Part shown: one piece after another, positions 22,560-35,032 of the stretch
Numbering within the stretch: the stretch's first letter is position 1
Layout: every line of letters starts with the position of its first letter
Assembly (NCBI RefSeq): GCF_001625305.1
Contig: NW_017802836.1
Location: forward strand, 446,439-510,438
Source: Branchiostoma belcheri
Taxonomy: Eukaryota > Chordata > Leptocardii > Amphioxiformes > Branchiostomatidae
Direction: 5' to 3'
Length of the DNA: 64,000 nucleotides
Made by a program: the position numbers and the translations under genes
Notes under the pieces: generated by a model
Told to the model about the DNA's origin: nothing
Seen by the model: only the letters and a program-made list of their open reading frames with translations
Database searches by the model: none

Positions 22560-24030
22560 GAAGGCGTGTGTATGTGTATGTGGGAGTGGCGCAGTACGAA
22601 TATCCCACCGGTCACGTCAACAACAGGAGTTATCTGGAATTAATCTCATCTCACATGAAAGTGTTCCAACGTTATTTTTTCTGAATGATGCAAGGCGTGT
22701 GTGTATGTAGGAGTGGCGCAGTACGAATATCCTACCCGTCAACAACAGGAATTATCAAAATCCCTGAGTTCTAATCTCATAAAAATGTCATGATTTTGTC
22801 TCAACGTTATCAGTTTTCTAAATGATGCGAGGCGTGGGGGGGGGGGCTATATACGAATATTTCGTAACGTCAACAACAGGAACTATCAGAATCCCTAGAC
22901 TCTAATCTCATGTTCACATAAAAATGTCATGATTTTGTTCCAACGTTATCAGTTTTGTAAACGATGCGAGGTGTGTGTATGTGGGAGTGGCGCAGTACGA
23001 ATATCCTACCCGTCAGCAACAGGCATTATCAGAATCCCTGAGCTCTAATCTCCTTTTTTTTATAAGAATGTCATGATTTTCTTTCAGTGCTATCAGTTTT
23101 CTAAGTTATGCGAGGCGTGTATATGTATGAGTGGCACAATCCCTAGACTCTAATCTCATGACAAAAATGTCATGATTTTGCTTCAACGTTATCAGTTTTC
23201 TAAATGATGCGAGGCGTGTGTATGTGTGGGAGTGACGGGGAGTGGCGCAGTACGAATATCCCCTCACGTCAACAATAGGAGTTATCAAAATCCCTGAGTT
23301 CTAATCTCATAAAAATGTCATGATTTTGTTTCAGTGCTATCAGTTTTCTAAGTTATGCGAGGCGTGTATATGTATGAGTGGCACAATCCCTGGACTCTAA
23401 TCTCATGTTCGCATAAAAAATGTCGCGATTTTGCTCCAACCTTATCAGTTTTCTAAATGATGCGAGGCGTGTGTATGTGTGGGAGTGGCGCAATACGAAT
23501 ATCCCCTTACGTCAACAACAGGATCTAGGAATTACCAAAATCCCTGAGCTCTAATCTCATTTTTTTTCATAAAAATGTCATGATTTTGTTTCAAAGTTAT
23601 CAGTTTTCTAAATGATGCGAGGAGTGTGTGTGGGAGTGGCGCAATACGAATACCCTACCCATCATCAAGAGGAAATCCCTGGACTCTAATCTCATGTTCA
23701 CATAAAAATGTCATGATTTTGTTCCAAAGTTATCAGTTTTCTAATGATGCGAGGCGTGTGTGTATGTTGGAGTGGCGCAATACGAATATCCCCTTACGTC
23801 AACAACAGGATCTAGGAATTACCAAAATCCCTGGACTCTAATCTCATTCTCATTTTTTTCATAAAAATGTCATGATTTTGTTCCAAAGTATCAGTTTTCT
23901 AAATGATGCGAGGCGTGTATATGTGGGAGTGGCGCAATACGAATACCCCACCCACAACAGGATTCCAAAATCCCTGGACTCTAATCTCATGTTCACATAA
24001 AAATGTCGTGCTTTTGTTTCAACGTTATCA
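22560..24030. repeat. tandem repeat, about 12 units of 100-160 bp
   Basis: Each unit carries AATGATGCGAGGCGTGTGTA, GGGAGTGGCGCAGTACGAAT, TCTAATCTCAT and AAAATGTCATGATTTTG. Units vary in internal deletions (for example some lack GCAGTACGAATATCC). The array ends about 500 bp before the next gene. Confidence 0.85.
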
Positions 24031-24548
24031 GTTTTGTAAATGATGAAAGGTAGCGATTGTACCGTGTGAATCCGTGTATCCCATCTAAATTGAGCCTCCG
24101 AGGAAGGCGTCAAATTTACAGAGACCTTTAATCTATACCGTAGTGGGCGTTGATTGAATTAGGTTCGATTTTTTTCTCCGCGCAAATTGCATCATCACTA
24201 ACACGTAATAGGGAAATTCATGTTCACAGCTTTATAATCCCCAAGCCAGTCGAATCACGTATGGTGGGCACCTCAATCCCCGTTCCTATCTGATAATAAT
24301 GCATGTCTTGTGATTGATTTTATCCTATGGCGTTCTACCAAATTCACACCTAGGTCCCATAACAATTTCCCGTTGCCATGGTTTCGCCATTCCATATTTA
24401 TGCTAGTAGCATTACGAGTATGTAGATTACATCGGAGAGACATTCGCGGGAGCCATCGCGTTGGCGAACAATAGGCGGTGCCTTGCGGAGCTCTGACAAC
24501 CGCGTCTTGCTTTTTGTGTGGTTCTACTGATGAGGAGAGCCTAGCATA
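24031..24548. other. probable promoter and 5' UTR region of the secreted repeat-protein gene
   Basis: Non-repetitive, with no AG-flanked exon recognised; the start ATG at 24549 follows GAGAGCCTAGCATA. No TATA box was identified with confidence. The minus-strand open frame at 24273-24605 overlaps the signal-peptide exon and has no support. Confidence 0.4.
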
Positions 24549-27500
24549 ATGCGGATCGCCATAATTTTCGTGGTAGGAGCTCTTCTCCTGTGCGCCGACG
24601 GGCACAGGGTTCCCGTTAAGCGGGAAATGGAAGAATCGGTACGGGAAGAAGACATGGCGGCGCTACGCGAACTGAGCCAACTCCTTGAAAGGCTGCCCAA
24701 GGTGAGGAAGACTCAATCTCAAAATTGCTGTAATTTTCAGCATTTGCGTCTTTCAGAATCTTCAATTTTTGTCTTTCAGAAAGGCTAGGCAAACTGTAAA
24801 TGTGTGAGGACTTGCGTCAGAGAAAAAGGAAAACAACAGAACAATTAGCATTTCTTGTGGTGTAAGGAAAGACAATCTCAAAATTGCTGTAATTTTCAGC
24901 ATTTGTAATTTTTGTCTTGCAGAAAGGCTAGGCAAACTGTAAATGTTGTAATAAGTACATGTATGAGGACTTGCGTTCATTTCAGAAAAAAGGAAAACAA
25001 CAGAACAATTAGGAAAACAATTAGCATTTCGTCTGGTGTAAGGAAAGACTCAATTTAAAAATTGCTGTAATTTTCAGCATTTGTAATTTTTGTCTTTCAG
25101 AAGGGCTAGGCAAACTGTAAATGTTGTAATAAGTGCATGTGTGAGGACTTGCGTTAATTTCAGAAAAAAGGAAAACAACAGAACAATTAGGAAAACAATT
25201 AGCATTTCTTATGCTGTAAGAAAAGACTCAATCTCAAAATTGCTGTAATCTTTTCCCCTTTCTGAACGACTATGCAAACTGTGAGTATCGGCGTAAGGAT
25301 GAATATTTTCATAAATTTCATAAAATAATGTTTATTTTGGCAAAAATAGGAAAGCAACAGAATCATTTAGGGAAACAATTAGCATTTCTTCTTCTGTACT
25401 TGGTGCGTAACATGCTGTTTAGCATATCTGCTTTTTGTTTACGAGAATCGTCCAAGTAAAGAATGAAAGTTTAGCAGAAATAAGAAAACGACGTTATCAT
25501 TTCTTCCGATGTACCTGGCATGTAACATATCTAGCATATCTACATTTCTGTTTCAGAGAGTTGTATAAATAAACAGTTAATTCATCTATCCTTAAGCGGA
25601 AACTATCTAATTTAGAATTTAAGAAGAAATCAAGAGCTATTCTTTCTATCGAGGAATCGTGGCAGTTTATACATATAGCTAGGCATAATAAGATGTATGA
25701 GAAGGGTCACTACGTGCACATGAAATATATTTACAGAAGCCGTGGTTTAATCTCATCCAAACTGACGGCCTATGACTGAATGTAAATCAAAATAGTCAAT
25801 TTAACACTATAAAATTTATATCAAATCTATATTATAATTGTAGGGGGCATAACGAAGCATCAATCACTTGATCAGTCGTGGGAAAATTGTGTGAAGAATT
25901 TCTCTGATAACAACATTATACATCTTCAATAAATCGAAACGCACAACAAAATTTGACAGCAGCATCTTCCTAAATGGAATCATGTGAGAAAACGCAGCTC
26001 TGAACTGCTGGTCGCCTACCATCCATCACATATAACTCATATCAGCGCCTTTGTAGCCTGGGATATGAAATGTGGATCTAATATGTTATGAACAATGATG
26101 AGTCAGCACTAAGGAGCACTGGTCGTTGAAGAGGTTATACTGCAGACATTTTTTCTGCATCTCTGCACTGGTGCGGGTAACATCAAAATTACCTGCAACA
26201 TACAAAATTGGATGTATTTATTTATTTATCATACCACAATTTATCATACTACAAATAAAAAAATCATACAAATTTATTTTACACTTCATAGATGGTTACA
26301 GCTAACGCAGCAAATATAAGCCCACATATGACTACCTCCCAGTACATGGACCAGTGCAGGTTAGGTGCAGGTAGACATAGAAATACCTGCACAGCTCTAA
26401 TTCTATCTGCACTAACCTGCATATGAAGATTTTGGCCAAAGTACCCCCTGCAGTTCCACAACAAACTGCTAGGGGGGCCAAATCTGCACTGCACCATTTT
26501 TTTGTTTCTCATGAAATTGCTATCTGCCACCAACATATCAAAACCCTGGCGTGTCCAGGTCAAAAGATACAAAAAAGGGACGTTCTGCTTCAGTACCAAG
26601 GACAGCCACCAGCAATCTACCATTTACCTTTGCATTCCCAAAGCCTATGCACATACCAAATATCGTCACTCACAAGTCTTCTTACATTGGGCACAAATAT
26701 GTGGGAACACAGACAGACATACAGACAAGTCAGTCCCCAAAATCATTTCTCATTGAGGACACTATATATCGTATCCAGAAGGTGTCTATCTAGTTCCGTT
26801 CCTGAATGGGTTAGAATTAGGATCAGGCACGGTTCTGGATACCCCACATGGATTCAAAAACGTCACAAGCTCTGTTCAGGATACGCGTAGACTATCCAGA
26901 ACCGTGCCTGACAATGGTTCAGGAGAAAACACGTTTAACTGGATACAACAAAAATCAATGGAAGTCTCAATTGCCTCACAGAATAAGTCGTTATGGTAGA
27001 AAAAGAGGCAATAACCCTGCATTCAAACGGAATTTAATTTGCACAAGGACTGCATAACGTCTGGCGCTGCGCTGTGCAAGTGATTATTCGCCGTCTATCC
27101 ACCCACGGCCTTTTTTATTATTAAAGGCATCAAGTTTTTAGGGCTTGGAAACCCGATTTTTCAAAGTCAATTTTCTAGTTGTTTATCTACATACTGAGTT
27201 GAAACCACACTGTCCCAATGTATATTGACCCTCTTGGAGCAAAAATTCCCAAAAGTCTGACGGAAAATGGTTACTGGAAGGGCTCTTGGCTGATTTTTGG
27301 GGCACCTCCCAGAAAATAAAGGACTGATCTTGGGGCTTGTTTCTGCAGCTTTAAAAGCCCACGGTTTGAAACACTGACTCAAATGTGCTAATGTGCAGCA
27401 GTATGTGTGAATATGACGAAGATTGCCTTATTCTAAAAATTTCCATTTTTGCTGCCATAAAATCGCATTGGATGCCTTTAAAGCACATGTATAAGAAAAT

Positions 27501-30500
27501 ACAAGACTACGATCACGACGCACTCAAGTTGATTACACTTGCATAAGCACCGCCATCGAACAGAAAATACTTAACAAGACATAATTCTACATGAAAATTA
27601 CACACAAGCAAACAATGCAAACCAGACATTATTGGGGACAAATTTTAATATAACTGACCTAAATGCGCTGTCCCACCCCCACTCCCCCGTTCCCGTAACA
27701 TTTCAAGAAATGTGCTAAATGTTATAAATCAAGAAAGTTCGACACGGTTACTTTTGGAAATGAAATCTTGGGTAAGAGACATAATTTCACCATCCACCCA
27801 CGCTCACTGCTTGAGGCAGATGAATGTCGTGATCGCGCCATTTTCCTCATCAAGCACAATGCAGTCGCAGCATTTCGTAATGAGCCAGTCAATTTTCTTA
27901 TCATAATAGACACAAATTACATTTAATTTCCGCGACCTCGTATGTTTGCCAAATAATCTCTGGCTCATTAACCGTGAAGAATATGTCTAAATGATGATGT
28001 TAACCTCAAGCTACGTGACGTGTGTAACAAGTATGAAATCCCATAATTTACCAGGGCGTATTACAGAGATTCCTCATTAATTATGCAAACGAAGTCAATC
28101 TATAAATGTTTGAAGGCCCTATTATGGAAAAATGGTGGTATGGTAAACCAGTCATAATTGCCCTGATGAAGGTGACAGACGGCTAGCAAAATGCCTTCTC
28201 TTCTGGTTGTGCACTTAACCGTACTTTTCAACTATTCAGCAACCTGATGAAATTATTCACGGCTTGCCGTGGAAAGCAGTGGATTTCTTATTTATCCTCG
28301 TAAGCTACCGTGGACCCATCTCTACCATAAGACACACATGTATGGCTCCAGCCTTATCTCCAAACAGATCTCTGGGGGGCAACACACAATCCAACCTAAT
28401 ATCCACATAGATCCTACCGTGGCAAGGCAGTATCCATTGGCTACACCATTAGCCACTGAAGATCAAACCGTTCCAAGGCTATTAACACCCGATTGTTGCC
28501 AAGTAGTTGCTGATTTCCCCAGGCCCATGACCCTGTCCGGTGGCTAATGGTCACTCCTCTGGCCAGTGGAAACAGTCTTGCCACCGTAGGATCTGCTTGG
28601 AGATGGCTAATGGACACTCCTCTGGCCAGTGGATACTGTCTAGCCACCGTAGGATCTGCTTGGAGATCAATCCAACCGGCCATACAGTGTCCAATTGGCC
28701 CTTGTAGGATCAAGAACCGTGCTTTATCCAGAACCATGCTCAGGCACGGTTCTGGATAGTCCACGCATATCCAGAACCGTGCCTGGGGCAAATCTACATT
28801 CTTGGATCCAGAACCTTGCTTAATCCATCACCATGATAAGGCACGGTTCTGGATAGCCCATGCGTATCCAGAACCGTGTTTGAGGCAAGTCTACGTTCTT
28901 GGATTCGCGGAGACTATCCAAAACTGTGCCTGATCCTATTGCTAACCCATTCAGGCAGAGAGCTAGATAGGCGCGATTCAGGATACAATGGCTCCAGTAG
29001 GATCTGCTACAGAACGTACCTGGGCGGGGCCGGCTGGATATACTGTCTAGCCGGTTTGATATTGTCTAGCCCCAAGAGATCTGCATGGAGATTAGCCTCA
29101 AGCCTGCTCTCTTTTACAAGCTGAAGTCAGTGATGTCATACCTCCGCAATCAATTGTAGAGTTTCTGTATGATTTATTCAGAGGATTAGTAGCACGGAGA
29201 TGTCTGTATTTTATTTTATTCACATATATTTATTGAGTTTTGGGCAAAAAGAAGGAGTTGCTTATATAACACCTTCTACCAAAAAACATACAATGAGAAT
29301 ATAACACATTGACAAGATACATGCATAGTTACAAGGTGGATAAAACCAAGATAAATACAAACAAGTTGGTGATCTATATCAATTACGAGAATCTACCCGT
29401 ACAGTAAATGAAGTTTTGAAGTACATCAAAAACATAACAGCTTTGTAGGTGTGAAAGTGATGTGGACCCTCGAGGTAGCAAGGAACATAGGGAACTGTAT
29501 TTTCCACCACAGAAAGAGTCACATAGCTGGCACTCATTAATGATGTAATTTACACCATCAGCTTGACTTATAACTACAATTGGGCTGGCCTGTGTATTGG
29601 CCTCTGGGAACAGTCTGGCATATAAGCTGCCGGTTGGCGCCCGTTTCTCGTAATGTGGTGACTGTCGGAGAGAACTCTGGCATTTCTGAGAAGGCCAGTA
29701 ATATTGCTACCAAAAGCACCCGTGGGATACGAATAGCAGGCAACAACCCATCAATCCAGTCTGCTATGCTACAAATTTGCCACACGCTATGAGCCTAACG
29801 GGTAATGCTTTTAATTGCCTTTTAAGCGGATTGTTTATTTTAGTCATTCATCTATCATCGTATTAACAGCGATCATCAGCTAGCTCCTTAAAATCGCCTG
29901 AAACTCTTCTGTCTGTTGCTTTTCGCGGATTGTGACAAGGATATTATGCCGTCAGTGGATAAGGTTTGAACTCGGTGCAAAGCTACCTCTGTTGTCTCGC
30001 CATTGACCGTTGTTTCGATGTTAAGCCCCACTGTAAAAATCTGCTCTCAGAGGGATTATTGGTTTTGCCAGTTACATAATGTTCCCTTTTGAGGTAGTCG
30101 TGTCAATACATTGTCTGGACGGCAAATCTTTCATACGCCTGTCTTACGTGCACACGAAGTAGGGATGTCCACAATTCGCACATCTTCATTAATATTTCCA
30201 ACACTCTCTCTTCCTTCTCAACGCACACTGTTCTGCTGTCAGGACAGAGAGTAATTTAGTAACGTCGCACTGAAGCTCCGGAGACAAGACGAATGGATCA
30301 GAGACGTGTCCATTTGTTTCTTATTGCCTACATGTACATGCAAGGGGAACAGTTTGATGAGTCCATGACAGCACAGTACACTGCAGGTTGCTCTTACTCT
30401 ACTTTGATCTCTCACATGGAGCTTCATCGCTCAAAACATTACATCTGAAGCTCAGGAGAGATGTCGAAGGGATTAAACATGTATGCTTCCGTTCGGCTCT

Positions 30501-33500
30501 TATTGCAGTGGATGCATCTATCATGCCAGCACAAGGGGAACACTTTAAAGTGCTCGTGGCTGCACACCATACCACATGCGGCTCTTACTGTACTTTGCTC
30601 CCTCGCATGAGGCTACATTCCTCAAAAACATATATGAAGCTCAGGAGAGAGGAATAACCATGTGTAGTTCATTTGGCTCCTCTTGTATACATGCAAGGGA
30701 AACAGCTTGATGAGGCCTTGACAACACACTAAACCACAGGAGGCTTTTCCCGTACTTCGCTCCCTCGCATGAGCTTCATTGGTCAAAAACATTACATATG
30801 AAGCTCAGGAGACATGTCGAAGGGATTAGAACATGTACGAAATTGCACTGCATGCATCTATCATGCCAGCACAGGAGGGTCACTTTGATGCACCCATGGC
30901 AGCACACTAAACCACAGGCGGCTTCTACTCTCATATTGGGATTCATTCCTCAAAAACATTGCATATCAATCTCAGAATGTGCTTTAATTGCACGGCATGC
31001 ATCTATCACGCCAGTACAGGGTAACTATTTGATGCGCCCAGGACAGCACACTATACCACAGACGGCCTTGACTATAATGTGCTCGCTCGCATGTGGCTTC
31101 ATTCTTCAAAAACATTACTTAAGAATCTCAAGAGACACAAAGAAGGGATTAAAAATCTGTGTTTCTATTTGTCTCTTATTGCATTGCACAGCACACTATA
31201 CCATACTGAATTGTACTTCCTCGCATGGCGCTTCATTGCTCACCGACGTGTTCTCACTGATCATTAATATTGCAGGAGCGGGGTCCATGGGAGTAAACTC
31301 AAAGTCGAAACAAAATACGATTCACGTCATTGTGCCCCGCAACGGGTAGATGAAAAATGTGTTCCTGAAGTTCGAGGCGTGCAAGATTTATTAATATTGG
31401 CCCCGGCGGACCCAGGATAACGTATTATGACGTCTCTATGCTGCAGAAGGCCTGCATGTAGGGTTTTCCGGTGAATACAGATGGCGTAGACAACTAATGT
31501 ACTAATAAGACATTTCTGCACGTACAAAAAAGACATAAATCAAATATATCAGCCAAGAAAGGTGCAGGACAATTACAATTTCCACGTTAATGGTGTTTGA
31601 GGAATGTATTAAAAACACCACGAAAGTGGCCTTCTTGAAATCAGGATGTTATTGTTATGTTTACCGATGGAAAACATATTGTTTTTGCTCCATTCTTCTT
31701 CCGTTCCAAACACTGACCTCTGACCTGGACAATTACCTGAACCAGACCGTCTCTCACCATGGTAACTGGTGTTGGGTTACATCATGTTGCAATTTTATAG
31801 TAGGAGGGATGTAGACTCCTGTCACCATATATGTGAATGTGCTTGAGTAAGAATTAACAGAGAAGACCATATTTATCATTAATCTATTATTAACCTCAAC
31901 CTGGTCATTTGGATATTTTACAGGTTGACGAGGGGGAGCGAAAGAGGTACAAAGAGGAGGAATATGAGCCAATGTACAAGAGAGGAAGTGACGAAGAGGA
32001 AGAGCGAAAGAGAAACAAGGAAAAGGAGTACGAACCAATGTACAAGAGAAGCAGTGAAGAAGAAGAAGAGAGAAAGAGACACAAAGAGGAGGAATTCGAA
32101 CCAATGTACAAGAGAGGAAGTGAGGAAGAAGAAGAGGAAGGCGAGGAGCGAAAGCGCCACAAAGAAGAGGAATATGAAGCCATGTACAAGCGGGGAAGTG
32201 AAGAAGGAGAGGAGCGAAAGAGACACAAAGAGGAGGAATTCGAACCCGTGTACAAGAGGGGAAGTGAGGAAGAAGAGGACGAGGAGGAGGAGGGGGAACG
32301 AAAGAGACACAGAGAGGAAGAAGAAGAGGAGCGTAAGAGAAACAAGGAGAGCGAGTACGAACCCATGTACAAGAGGGGAAGTGAAGAGGAGGAAGAACGA
32401 AAGCGACACAAAGAGGAAGAATTCGAGGCCATGTACAAGAAAGGAGACGAGGAAGAAGAAGAGGAGGAGGAGCAAAAGAGACACAAAGAGGAGGAATACG
32501 AACCCATGTACAAGCGGGGAAGTGAAGAAGAGGAAGACGAAGAGGAGAGAAAGAGACACAAAGAGGAGGAATATGAGCCCATGTACAAGAAGGGAAGTGA
32601 CGAGGAAGGTGAGGAGCGGAAGAGACACAAAGAAGAAGAATACGAGCCGATGTACAAGAGGGGAAGTGAAGAGGAAGAGGAACGAAAAAGAAACAAGGAG
32701 AGGGAGTACGAACCCATGTACAAGAAAGGAAGTGAAGAAGAAGAACAGGAAGAGGAGCGAAAGCGACATAAAGAGGGGGAATACGAACCTATGTACAAGA
32801 GGGGAAGTGAGGAAGAAGAGGAAGAGGAGCGGAAGAGACACAAGGAGGAGGAATTCGAACCCGCGTACAAGAGAGGCAGTAGTGAAGAAGAAGACGAAGA
32901 AGAGGAACGAAAGAGACACAACGAGGAGGAATATGAACCCATGTACAAGAAAGGAGACGAGGAAGAGGAAGAGGAGGAGAGAAAGAGAAACAAGGAGGAA
33001 GAATTCGAGCCCACGTACAAGAGGGGAAGTGAAGAAGAAGAAGAAGAGGAAGAAGGAGACGAGCGAAAGCGACACAAAGAAGAAGAATTTGAGCCCATGT
33101 ACAAAAGAGGAAGTGAGGAAGCGGAGGAATTGGAGGAGCTCCGCAAGCTTCTGGAAAAACGAGAGGAAAAGCGGAAGAGGCACAAAGAAGACCTATCAGA
33201 GATATATCGTAGACAAGACGAAGCTGGAGGTGAGCATAAAAAGGATGAATTTCAGATAAACTAAATCGTAATCGTAATGGTACATGTAGATGACATTCCA
33301 GACAAAATTTGATTAATTTTTAAGTGGTGTTAAGCAAACCTGCCCATGAATGATATTTCTCCATGATCAAGTAGACAAACTTTAATCTGAAACGCTAGCT
33401 CATGTCGTTTTGGAATATGAAGAATATGAAACTCCTTAGACATATATTGCTAGTACTAGTATGATCGATTTTTGCAATTCGTAGAGGCAGAGTTTGCGAT

Positions 33501-34980
33501 CGTAATCTATGTAAGTCTCTGCTGGTATATCGGGCAGCTACGTAGATTGGAAATCCGGTATTGGATTGTGCAAATGTCAAGTACGTATTGCCGGTTCGCG
33601 CCCAATTCTTATCTCGACGTACTTCTTATTAAACAATCCATCAAGTTGATGTTACAAGGTGGGTAGTTAACGGGAACTTTGCACGTCCAGACGTCTTACT
33701 GAGGGACGACTGCGGTGTGATAGATCGTGGTTAGGTTGAGGAATGAATCCACTCTACTTTATAATTACAAGATGATGTTGCAAGGATTGTGACTATGTTA
33801 TGATGTAGAGATACAAAGTAAGCCTGTGCCTACAGGAGTATGTGTAACTCGCAAAAGTTTGGGAGTGGCATTACCCTCCACTAGGCCTTTCTACGGGAGT
33901 ACGGATCTTAGAATTCGACAGAAAAGGGAAACAATTGGCCAGGAGAGTCAGTCCACAGGAAGGTTGATTTCTCCCTTCGAAGCGCAGGCAAATGAACTCT
34001 ACGGTGGCCAAATTCCTCTGGCCAATTATTCTCCCTATTTGGCTAAATTTTACTTGTTTTTGAACCCGTGTTTGAATTCTTGTGAAGACTAGGGTATCAT
34101 ATGGTCTTTTCAGACCTATGAATCCTTGAAGATGCCTACACGACATAATGTGGAATTTATTTATCTGTGTTCGAAGATGGCGGAGTGAGAGAGGCGCTTG
34201 AAGAGGTGAAGAAGGGATGGTGGAGTGGAGGGAAAACGCAGTTTGGCAGCAACGGGGTGAGTCCACTTTTAATTATGTTATATTCAGAAGAAAAACGCAC
34301 AGTTTTTGCTCTGTTTGTTCTTCTCCAAGTAAATAAGGTCAATTGCCTGGACCAGATGTCTGTCACCATGGTAAATGGTGCTGTAGCAGACGCCCTTTGG
34401 TGTTGGATTACATTAAGTAGCACGTTGCAGCACAGATCTGGAACGGCTTGTCACCATATGCCCTGAACTAGATGTCTGTCACCATGGTAACTGATGTTGT
34501 AGCAGACATCCTGTGGTGTTGGATTACATTATATAGCAAGTTGCAGGACAGATTTGGAGGGGCTAGTCACCATATGACCTGAACTAGACGTCTGTCACCA
34601 TGGTAACTGATGCTGTAGCAGACGCCCTTTGGTGTTGGATTACATTATGTAGCAAGTGGCAGAACTGAGTTGGAAGGGCTGGTCACCATATGAATGTGCT
34701 TGAGGAAGAATAAACAGAGCAGTGGTTTGTTAGGCTAGACGAGGTACATTGTGCATTTGCTGTTCAAATGCTGCCTTTCTAGTTATTTTGCCCTTTTAAA
34801 ATTACAGGGTTTTGATGATATATAATTGTGAAAAATTTTGTTCAGGGCTGTGCGGGAGTCGGAGGAAGCTGCAAGAGCAACGCTGACTGCTGCTCCAAGA
34901 GCGAGTGTGTCCCCGTGCAGAACTCATATTATCGCCGTGAGGGTAAGCCTATAATTATTTTCATTGTTTTTGCTCTCTCC

Positions 34981-35032
<52 letters not shown>

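Noticed and set aside
26279-26890. Overlapping frames of 80-155 codons on both strands
   Set aside because: No motif, no exon context. The DNA looks like retroelement tail and dispersed element.
30798-31349. 183-codon open frame
   Set aside because: Runs through several copies of a 150-200 bp tandem repeat. No domain or splice signals.
31905-33185. Two open frames of over 420 codons on the minus strand
   Set aside because: They are antisense readings of the Glu/Lys/Arg-rich repeat exon (giving Ser/Leu/Phe-rich text). The + frame is supported by signal peptide, splice phase and repeated peptide logic.
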